A stretch of 11,568 nt of DNA from Dehalococcoidia bacterium UBA6808. GTDB taxonomy: Bacteria; Chloroflexota; Dehalococcoidia; GIF9; UBA5629. Under the pieces are notes generated by a model. It was not told the origin of the DNA and did not search any database. It saw only the letters and a list, made by a program, of their open reading frames with translations. The position numbers were made by a program, and so were the translations under genes. Location of the stretch: the NCBI GenBank assembly GCA_002452695.1, contig DKFA01000030.1:1-11568 (forward strand), read 5' to 3'. Of the stretch, positions 5,884 through 11,132 are shown in pieces; positions within the stretch are counted from its first letter, which is position 1, and each line of letters starts with the position of its first letter.

Positions 5884-8448
5884 TCACCACATCTCATTCC
5901 AGTGTGTGCTGAATATTCCAGAGAAATCCAGGGAGTCCACCTTGCCGTCCCTATTCCAGTCAGAACGCGTCCAGCCGGGTGCGCCGCTGGTATTCCACTC
6001 CCCCACAAAGACTGAGAGGTCCAGGGCATCCAGTACATGGTCCATGTTGATGTCCCACCTGGGCGAGACCTCCCAGCTAAGCTCCGTCATGTTGTTGATT
6101 TCATTGCTCTCTGCCACGTCCCCTGAAACGTCGGCGGTTACTGCCAGGATGTCGGCCTCAGGGGAGAACGTGAAGGCGCCCAGCGTTTTGACGTCGAAGG
6201 CGCCTGTGTCAAGCGCCGGGCAGGGCAGGGTCTGGATGATGGCCCCATCAATCGAGATGGACGTGGCAGAAGCAGGGGCAGGATAGGTGCCCACATTCTG
6301 TACCCTGTAAATAATTTCATAGATCGTATATTCAGTTGTCCATCGAGGCGCGATCTGGGTTACCCTGAGGTCCGGTATTCCATTTAGCGTATCGCTTTGC
6401 GAATTGTTGGTTTCGTTGATCTCAGTGATTGTACTTGCAGAGTCGGCTGTCACCACGATGGCGTCCACGTCGGGCGATAGAATGAAGGGCCCGGCGGTCC
6501 GGTTTTCCGAAGCGCCGGTAGCCAGCGCAGAACAAGGCAGCGTCTGGATTACCTGGCCATCAATCGAGATCGAGGTGGATGATGGGGCTGATGGACCAGT
6601 ACCGAGGTTTCTGACCAGATAAGTGATGTTGTACGTCCTGCCCTGATTAATCCATTGCTTCGATAAAGCGGTAACCTGCAGGTCAGGCAGGCCGTTCCAA
6701 ATTATGCCGACAGAATTATTGTCTTCAATACTTTCGAAAACAGCGGAACCTGAATCAGAAGTTATATCGATCGTGTCGGAATCGGGCGTAAGCGTGAAGG
6801 GGCCGACCGTCCTGTTGTCGCTCGAACCTGCTTCCAGCGCTGAGCAAGATACGGTTTGAACAACCGTGCCGTCAATCTTGATGGAAGTGGTAGAAGCCGC
6901 AGCAGGCCCGTCGCCCTGGTTCCTGACGGTATATACAATGTTGTAGGTAAGGCCGGGCGTCACCCATTGCGCAGATACCCCTGTCACGTCCAGGTCAGGC
7001 AAGGGCAAAGTGTTTTGCAGGCAGTTATTCTGCTCGTTCATTTCAATTTCAGTGTTCAGCGCATCGGCGCAAACCCTGATCACGGGGGCGGGCAGGGTGA
7101 CTGTCCAGGGACCGAGAGGCTGTGAAGTGGAGTAACATTGGCCGACGGCCAGCGCCGGGACCTGGTGGATCAGTTTCTGCTCACCATTTATATATATTGC
7201 GGCTGCCGTCGTTCCGCGGCAACCCTTTTCACCATTGTTGCAGACAGTGAATGAGACGTAGAATTGGTTGCCGGTGACGTTTTCAAAGACCTGGCTGACT
7301 GCAAGGTCCGGCCAGGGCACGTGCATCATATTCTGCTGGCAGTTGTTGGACTCGCTCAGTTCGATGACCTGGTTGTTGTTATCAGCGCAGACCCTGATAT
7401 TGTGGTCGGGAGCGGCGGCATAGAATACCCCTGCCACGCGTGTCTGGCTGCTGCCAGGGTTCAAAGCCGAAATAGTAAGGTCGAAATCGGGCTGGTGGAC
7501 CCCGTCAATATAAATGCCGGCGATGCTGACCGGCGATTGCGTGGTCCCCTGGTTGCTGACTATTAATCTGACGTCGAAGGAGTTATCATCATATAGCGTC
7601 TGAGTGAGCTGTGTCAGCACAAGATCAGGTGGAGGCGGTGGGGTATTGACCTGTACTACGTTGGAGGGCGCCGAATACCCGTTGGCATTATGCGCCACCA
7701 CGCGGTAATAATAGGTGGTGCTGGTAGCAGTTGTGTTATCAGTATAATCCGTAGCGTCAGCAGGCATCAGCATATCCGTTGTGTTATCAGCGGGGAAGCC
7801 CGTATCCAGTGCCCTCTGCAGCAGGAAACTGTCTTCATCGGTGGAATTATCGCTCCAGTGCAGGCTGACACAGTTCCACATGACAGAGGTTGCCGTCAGC
7901 CCGAAGGGCGACTGGGGCGGTGGCCCGGCCGGGACAACAGCCTGCCCATCCATGGTTACGGAGGTCAACAGTTCGCCATGCAAACTGGCCTGACATTCAA
8001 ATAAATGCAGGTTATACGTTCCCGGTTGCGTTGCCCGGAGATGTACGACGGCCAGTGGGCCTGTGCCGGCCGGCTGCTGGCTCCCCAGCAGGCCTACCGC
8101 ATACTGTTCGATTGTACTGTTATCAGAATAGCGTCCCCCTCCCACCAGGATACCGTTGGTATAGAAACTTCCCTTATCAATACCTGTGCAGGTCAGGGAA
8201 GCTGCGCCATCGGAGCGTATCCAGCTTAGCTGAAACCCGGCAGCATTGGTAGGCGCGTTGGTTGTTAACTGGACTGTAACATCAAAGGATTCACCGGCGC
8301 CAATGGTGATGGTTGCAGGCGTAATCGAAAACGTGGCAGTATCGGCGCCGTAGACAGGCCCGGGGCCGAACAGGGGCCACGCTATTAGTGACAGTATGAG
8401 TGTTAGAGATAATATCCAGTTAAGCCCGGATTTCCTGCTAAACATCAT
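5884..8448 (-). CDS. exported scaffold-like protein: cohesin, FnIII, five CARDB repeats, dockerin
   Basis: An 854-residue secreted protein. Residues 1-34 are a Sec signal peptide (RKSG, hydrophobic core, cut near PVYG/A). Residues 36-175 are a cohesin-like domain (GFQLSW, LTCTGIDKGSF, GPLAVVHLRA), with two cysteines that could pair. Residues 178-270 are a fibronectin type III domain. Residues 274-795 hold five CARDB-type beta-sandwich repeats, each opening with a PDLxVTxL-like motif. Residues 797-854 are a dockerin with two complete calcium loops, DINMDHVLDALD (799-810) and DWNRDGKVDSLD (830-841). Cohesin plus dockerin on one chain suggests a linker or self-assembling scaffold, but no surface-anchoring segment is visible. 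I chose the ATG at 8448 because AGAGGA lies 8 bases before it and the signal peptide starts there. An in-frame ATG at 8490 would add 14 residues and has no ribosome site. An 11-bp repeat array and TATAAA box lie upstream. The PstS-like lipoprotein gene follows. Confidence 0.88.
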   Translation of the reverse strand: MMFSRKSGLNWILSLTLILSLIAWPLFGPGPVYGADTATFSITPATITIGAGESFDVTVQLTTNAPTNAAGFQLSWIRSDGAASLTCTGIDKGSFYTNGILVGGGRYSDNSTIEQYAVGLLGSQQPAGTGPLAVVHLRATQPGTYNLHLFECQASLHGELLTSVTMDGQAVVPAGPPPQSPFGLTATSVMWNCVSLHWSDNSTDEDSFLLQRALDTGFPADNTTDMLMPADATDYTDNTTATSTTYYYRVVAHNANGYSAPSNVVQVNTPPPPPDLVLTQLTQTLYDDNSFDVRLIVSNQGTTQSPVSIAGIYIDGVHQPDFDLTISALNPGSSQTRVAGVFYAAAPDHNIRVCADNNNQVIELSESNNCQQNMMHVPWPDLAVSQVFENVTGNQFYVSFTVCNNGEKGCRGTTAAAIYINGEQKLIHQVPALAVGQCYSTSQPLGPWTVTLPAPVIRVCADALNTEIEMNEQNNCLQNTLPLPDLDVTGVSAQWVTPGLTYNIVYTVRNQGDGPAAASTTSIKIDGTVVQTVSCSALEAGSSDNRTVGPFTLTPDSDTIDITSDSGSAVFESIEDNNSVGIIWNGLPDLQVTALSKQWINQGRTYNITYLVRNLGTGPSAPSSTSISIDGQVIQTLPCSALATGASENRTAGPFILSPDVDAIVVTADSASTITEINETNNSQSDTLNGIPDLRVTQIAPRWTTEYTIYEIIYRVQNVGTYPAPASATSISIDGAIIQTLPCPALDTGAFDVKTLGAFTFSPEADILAVTADVSGDVAESNEINNMTELSWEVSPRWDINMDHVLDALDLSVFVGEWNTSGAPGWTRSDWNRDGKVDSLDFSGIFSTHWNEMW
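6064..7629 (-). repeat. five tandem CARDB repeats inside the scaffold protein
   Basis: Repeat units begin near 7629, 7311, 6999, 6687 and 6375. The last four starts are spaced exactly 104 codons (312 bp) apart and the first spacing is 106 codons. The last three units are the most alike: each carries a SIxIDGxxxQTxxC segment followed by Gly-Pro/Ala-Phe and an acidic-Asn-Asn end. This implies recent duplication of that part. CARDB is a cell-adhesion-related beta-sandwich that often acts as a stalk on exported proteins. Confidence 0.8.
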
Positions 8449-8633
8449 AATAAATATCCTCTGCATAAAACGTTTATGTTCACTGGGCATTCAAAATGGG
8501 AATCGGCAGGTCAATGGTCAGGTAAATTGTCAGTTGAGAGTGAGACCTTTCAGCAGTTAGGCAGAAAGAAAGTCGTCCTGCCGGGACGCCGTAAAGCCTG
8601 GAACCTGCCGTTCAGCAGATGCAACACTATAGG

Positions 8634-8667
8634 CCTGGGGAAATAGTACTGGTACTTTTCTCCCAGG
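8634..8667. repeat. imperfect palindrome just downstream of the array promoter
   Basis: CCTGGG (8634-8639) and AGTAC (8645-8649) are mirrored by GTACT (8652-8656) and CCCAGG (8662-8667), with two central bases. It lies within 10 bases downstream of the candidate -10 box on the minus strand. It therefore covers the likely transcription start and could be an operator or a 5'-end stem-loop. Confidence 0.5.
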
Positions 8668-8670
8668 GTC

Positions 8671-8742
8671 TTTATACCACATATTTCAGGGCCGCAGGGT
8701 TAAAACGCAGTTAAAACGCAATTAAAACGCAGTTAAAACGCA
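8671..8742 (-). promoter_or_regulatory. array of four 11-bp direct repeats (Pho-box-like) with -10 box
   Basis: Read on the minus strand, TGCGTTTTAAC occurs four times without gaps (8742-8699); the second unit ends in T instead of C. TATAAA (8676-8671) follows 22 bases later and no consensus -35 is seen. This is the layout of an activator-dependent promoter. Eleven-base-spaced TTAAC-containing direct repeats resemble the phosphate-regulon boxes of PhoB/PhoP/SphR-type regulators. The same unit recurs at 9467-9510 facing the other way. The array lies about 250 bases upstream of the scaffold gene start. The rest of 8449-8794 holds no gene. Confidence 0.65.
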
Positions 8743-8794
8743 ATTTTCGCGGTTGATATCAACGTACAGGCCGTCGATAAAGTACGCATCAAGG

Positions 8795-9013
8795 TTATCT
8801 GCGCGGCGCGCCTATCTGGATCAGGTATTTGGCCATACAGTACAAACTGAATGCCAGCGCTGCCACTACAATGGCCGTGTCTGCCAGCAACACCATTGGG
8901 CTGGGGTCGTTGATCCTTACCTGTCCTGTCTGCCAGATAAGGATGAAATTTGATAGCAGGAAAAGTGAAAGGCCGAAAGCCAAAAAGCCAAGAACATACA
9001 TCTGCATCTTCAT
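8795..9013 (-). CDS. small two-helix membrane protein, second of a tandem pair
   Basis: A 72-residue protein with two predicted membrane helices (about residues 5-28 and 40-64) joined by a short polar loop (GQVRINDPSP). It is a paralogue of the gene just upstream: both share MYxLxxL near the start, a central IW followed by a Pro-containing loop, and an FSLYC motif in helix 2. The ATG has AGGAG 8 bases upstream. The 36-bp gap to its upstream neighbour, which contains a GC-rich near-palindrome, suggests one transcript. Function unknown. It lies just upstream of the 11-bp repeat array that faces the scaffold gene. Confidence 0.75.
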   Translation of the reverse strand: MKMQMYVLGFLAFGLSLFLLSNFILIWQTGQVRINDPSPMVLLADTAIVVAALAFSLYCMAKYLIQIGAPRR

Positions 9014-9049
9014 AAACTATACTCCTGCCGCGCGCCGGCGGCATTACCT

Positions 9050-9262
9050 TTATTTATTATGTGATCCACTGACCATCTGGAAAATACAATACAGGCTGAA
9101 GCACATGATGCTAAAAATCGAGACCGTTTCAATGGCCAGGATAATTACATTTGGCTCGCCGATCATGAATTCATGGTAGATCCAGACTGAACCGAGATGC
9201 GCCAGCAGGGCCAGGGCCATACCCTGCACCAGTGTTGCCAGTATATACATCCTTACCGACAT
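9050..9262 (-). CDS. small two-helix membrane protein, first of a tandem pair
   Basis: A 70-residue protein with two predicted membrane helices (about residues 5-29 and 37-63), starting MSVRMYILATL and containing FSLYC. I chose the ATG at 9262 because a strong AAGGAGA site lies about 7 bases upstream. The frame extends further upstream, but that extension has no ribosome site and is not membrane-like. It is paralogous to the 72-aa gene that follows at 36 bp. Function unknown; tiny paired membrane proteins can act as toxin-like or regulatory peptides, but nothing specific is visible here. Confidence 0.75.
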   Translation of the reverse strand: MSVRMYILATLVQGMALALLAHLGSVWIYHEFMIGEPNVIILAIETVSIFSIMCFSLYCIFQMVSGSHNK

Positions 9263-9308
9263 CGTGTTCTCCTTATCAGTAATTAGCTGTGAATTGAAGT
9301 TGATAGTA

Positions 9309-9337
9309 ATGATAGGCCGGGTTTGCCTTGCATACAA
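9309..9337 (-). promoter_or_regulatory. candidate promoter of the small membrane protein pair
   Basis: On the minus strand, TTGTAT (9337-9332), a 17-base spacer and TATCAT (9314-9309) lie about 47 bases before the 70-aa gene. The match is fair. The plus-strand repeat array begins about 125 bases further upstream and could affect both directions. Confidence 0.4.
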
Positions 9338-9455
9338 TGGCGTATTAGTACCGTCGGCGGGGGGGAATAAGGTACTTGACGGGAAGTAGTACAAATGTAT
9401 GGTGGCAGCGCCCTGCCTCTGTTCCTTTCCAATCGTCGATAGCTGCGCCTTTAAT

Positions 9456-9510
9456 CTCTTTTTAACAGCGTTTTAACAGCGTTCTAACAGCGTTCTAACA
9501 GCGTTTCAAC
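9456..9510 (+). promoter_or_regulatory. array of four 11-bp direct repeats (Pho-box-like), plus orientation
   Basis: Units AGCGTTTTAAC, AGCGTTCTAAC, AGCGTTCTAAC and AGCGTTTCAAC run without gaps from 9467 to 9510. A partial unit ending TTTTTAAC precedes them (9456-9466). The core (T/A)GCGTTYTAAC is the same as in the minus-strand array at 8699-8742, and both arrays point to a gene cluster containing a PstS-family gene. No consensus -35 is seen. A -10 box is not obvious; a weak GATACC lies around 9530. The array is about 440 bases upstream of the TTG start of the dockerin-bearing PstS-like gene. Confidence 0.65.
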
Positions 9511-9820
9511 CACACATTAAAAAAGGGTTGATACCATGTAAGTAATGGTACTAAGGTCATAGTACCAGATTATGCGGTCCAGCAGGGATAATCGAAATTG
9601 GAGTACAAGGTACCAGTTTGTAGAAACATGAGTTGTAAGCTGACTGGAATCAATGTAAAAAAAGGGAGCCCACAAAGAAAGACGGCTAATCAATCCCTGA
9701 TGGACTGCCCTTAAGCCAGGGTCGAGACCTGGGCTCGAATGTAGTATAGCTTTGACAAATACGTGTGTCAAGAGCCTGGGGCAAAGCTGGCGCCACAATT
9801 AAATTTAAGGAGGAACAGCA

Positions 9821-9838
9821 ATGCCACCAATCCCGTAA
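9821..9838 (+). other. five-codon mini-ORF (MPPIP) with a strong ribosome site
   Basis: AAGGAGG at 9807-9813 lies 7 bases ahead of ATG CCA CCA ATC CCG TAA. The ribosome site is better than most in the window, yet the reading frame is only five codons, three of them proline. It may be a leader peptide or the relic of a lost gene. Its end overlaps a short CCC-GTAA-GGG hairpin (9832-9841). Confidence 0.4.
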
Positions 9839-9847
9839 GGGGTCTAC

Positions 9848-9875
9848 GGCTGTCACAGCCACTGAAAATGTGACA
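9848..9875 (+). promoter_or_regulatory. two mutually exclusive short hairpins after the mini-ORF
   Basis: GGCTG/CAGCC (9848-9852/9856-9860) and TGTCACA/TGTGACA (9851-9857/9869-9875) are both perfect stems sharing bases, so only one can form at a time. They lie between the mini-ORF and the start of the PstS-dockerin gene. No T-tract follows, so if regulatory they would act on translation or RNA stability. Confidence 0.35.
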
Positions 9876-9948
9876 TTAAAGTCGAGAATGCAACACAGGC
9901 CAAAAATCATTAACACAAGTAACAAAAAGTAAATTAGGAGGAGACCAA

Positions 9949-11109
9949 TTGAAACATTTCGCAAGTAAAAAAGTTTTACTTGGCGCAGCAGCAGGTTTAA
10001 TGATGGCAATGGCAGCAATGCCGTCGCTGGTCAGCGGAGCCACAGCAGTCAAGATTTCCGGCTCCACAACCGTATTTCCCGTCTCCCAGGCAGTCATAGC
10101 TGCCGGCGGGTGGACGGACATGACCCTTTCCGGCGGCGGCTCTGGCCAGGGCCGCACCGATGTCATCAACAAGGTCGTCGACATCGGCAATTCCTCGGGC
10201 AAGGCTTCAGCCGCGCAACTGGAGCTGTTGGATGAGTGGATCGTTGCCAGGGACATGATCACCATCATCGTCGACGCCGACTTCTACGATGACCTCGTAG
10301 CAGCCAACGGCGGGAACGACATCAACATCACCCCGGCGCAGTTGGATACACTGTATGAACAAGGCGCCAACATCACCAATTATACCTGGGGTGACTTCAT
10401 ACCCACGCTGGAGCCAACGAACCCCGTCGCGGACGAGAAGATTATCCCCGTGGCCAGGATCGTTGGTTCAGGCACACGCGATACCTTCATGAGCAAATGC
10501 GGCATTACCTCGGCCACTGAAGAAACAACCATGAGCGCCGTCGAGAGCGCCTACGGTATCATCAGGCAGGCGGAGAACCAGGGCGTCTACGACATGATAG
10601 AGGCTGATACCGGCAGCTACGGCGGGCAGTCCGCCCACCTGATCGGCTACATCGGCCTCGGATACGTCGATGAGTACGTCAAAGGCCTCAAGATCAACAA
10701 CGTTGAGCCGGTCGCCGCCAACTTCAGCTCCTACTTCTTCTCCAGGGACCTGTATGCCTATACGCTGAAGAAACAGTACCGCCCGGCCGATGACGGCTAC
10801 AACATGCGCGCTATGGACTTCGTTGAGTTCATGCTCAGCCCGGCCGGCCAGGCCGCAGTGCCCGCCACCGGCTTCATCTCGGTAGCCCGCAGCCTCACCA
10901 CTACCCCCTGCTGGTGGGACATCGCCGGCACCAACAAAAAGATGGACGCGCTTGACTTTTCTGCGCTGTCCAGTAACTGGAACACCACCGGCACCCCCGG
11001 CGACCCGAACTGGACTGGCATGAAGGCAGACCTCAACAATAACGGCACGGTCGATGTTCCCGATTTCAGCAAGCTGAGCTCACTGTGGGGCTCAAGCTGG
11101 AACTATTAA
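9949..11109 (+). CDS. secreted PstS-like binding protein with C-terminal dockerin
   Basis: A 386-residue exported protein. Residues 1-31 are a Sec signal peptide (KK, Ala-rich core, cut near LVSGA) with no lipobox. Residues 32-315 are a PstS-family binding domain: SGSTTVFP (37-44), GGGSGQGR (62-69), DIGNSSG (78-84), ARIVGSGTRDTF (169-180) and a C-terminal FVEFMLSPAGQAAV (291-304). Arg170 and Ser174-Gly175-Thr176 match the Arg-x-x-GSGT phosphate-binding motif of PstS. Residues 322-386 are a dockerin-like tail. Loop 2, DLNNNGTVDVPD (361-372), is canonical; loop 1 (324-336) has one extra residue and lacks the usual ligands. The start is TTG, with AGGAGGAG 5-10 bases upstream. Another TTG-start cohesin gene follows at 23 bp. 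Codon use is rich in C-ending codons, suggesting high expression. No permease genes are present, so it may capture ligand outside the cell as part of a docked assembly, not feed a classic ABC transporter. Confidence 0.88.
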   Translation: MKHFASKKVLLGAAAGLMMAMAAMPSLVSGATAVKISGSTTVFPVSQAVIAAGGWTDMTLSGGGSGQGRTDVINKVVDIGNSSGKASAAQLELLDEWIVARDMITIIVDADFYDDLVAANGGNDINITPAQLDTLYEQGANITNYTWGDFIPTLEPTNPVADEKIIPVARIVGSGTRDTFMSKCGITSATEETTMSAVESAYGIIRQAENQGVYDMIEADTGSYGGQSAHLIGYIGLGYVDEYVKGLKINNVEPVAANFSSYFFSRDLYAYTLKKQYRPADDGYNMRAMDFVEFMLSPAGQAAVPATGFISVARSLTTTPCWWDIAGTNKKMDALDFSALSSNWNTTGTPGDPNWTGMKADLNNNGTVDVPDFSKLSSLWGSSWNY

Positions 11110-11132
11110 TTCCTATATTCAGGAGGCTCTAA

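Larger units (their letters stand above)
9511..9948 (+). ncRNA. long putatively structured leader of the PstS-dockerin gene
   Basis: No gene longer than a few codons is supported. The leader contains many complementary segments: TACCAT/ATGGTA (9532-9537/9545-9550), which overlaps GGTACT/AGTACC (9547-9552/9561-9566); GAGCCCA/TGGGCTC (9666-9672/9730-9736), enclosing GGCTAA/TTAAGCC (9684-9689/9711-9717, one bulge); and AGCTTTG/CAAAGCT (9748-9754/9782-9788), enclosing ACA/TGT pairs. It ends with the mini-ORF and hairpins listed separately. I could not match it to a known riboswitch class. It is likely a 5' untranslated region with regulatory structure; the fold is by eye only. Confidence 0.4.

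Noticed and set aside
5906..8252. Several plus-strand open frames of 60-126 codons opposite the scaffold gene
   Set aside because: They are antisense shadows of a repetitive, GC-rich coding region. They lack ribosome sites and have no recognisable domains.
5884..8448. A cellulosome gene cluster
   Set aside because: Cohesin and dockerin domains are present, but no glycoside hydrolase, carbohydrate-binding module or classical multi-cohesin scaffoldin is seen in the window.
8699..8742. 11-bp repeats as a CRISPR array or plasmid-type iterons
   Set aside because: The units are only 11 bp and directly abutting with no spacers, so this is not CRISPR. There is no replication initiator gene nearby, and the arrays sit at promoter distance from exported-protein genes.
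9752..9771. TTGACA at 9752 as a -35 promoter box
   Set aside because: No acceptable -10 box lies 16-18 bases downstream. The same bases are better explained as part of a stem with TGTCAA at 9766-9771.
9821..9875. A cobalamin or cyclic-di-GMP riboswitch ahead of the PstS-dockerin gene
   Set aside because: GCCACTG and a GTAA-capped hairpin recall pieces of those classes, but the conserved cores (the B12 box, and the GEMM GCAAAGCC and receptor segments) are not present.
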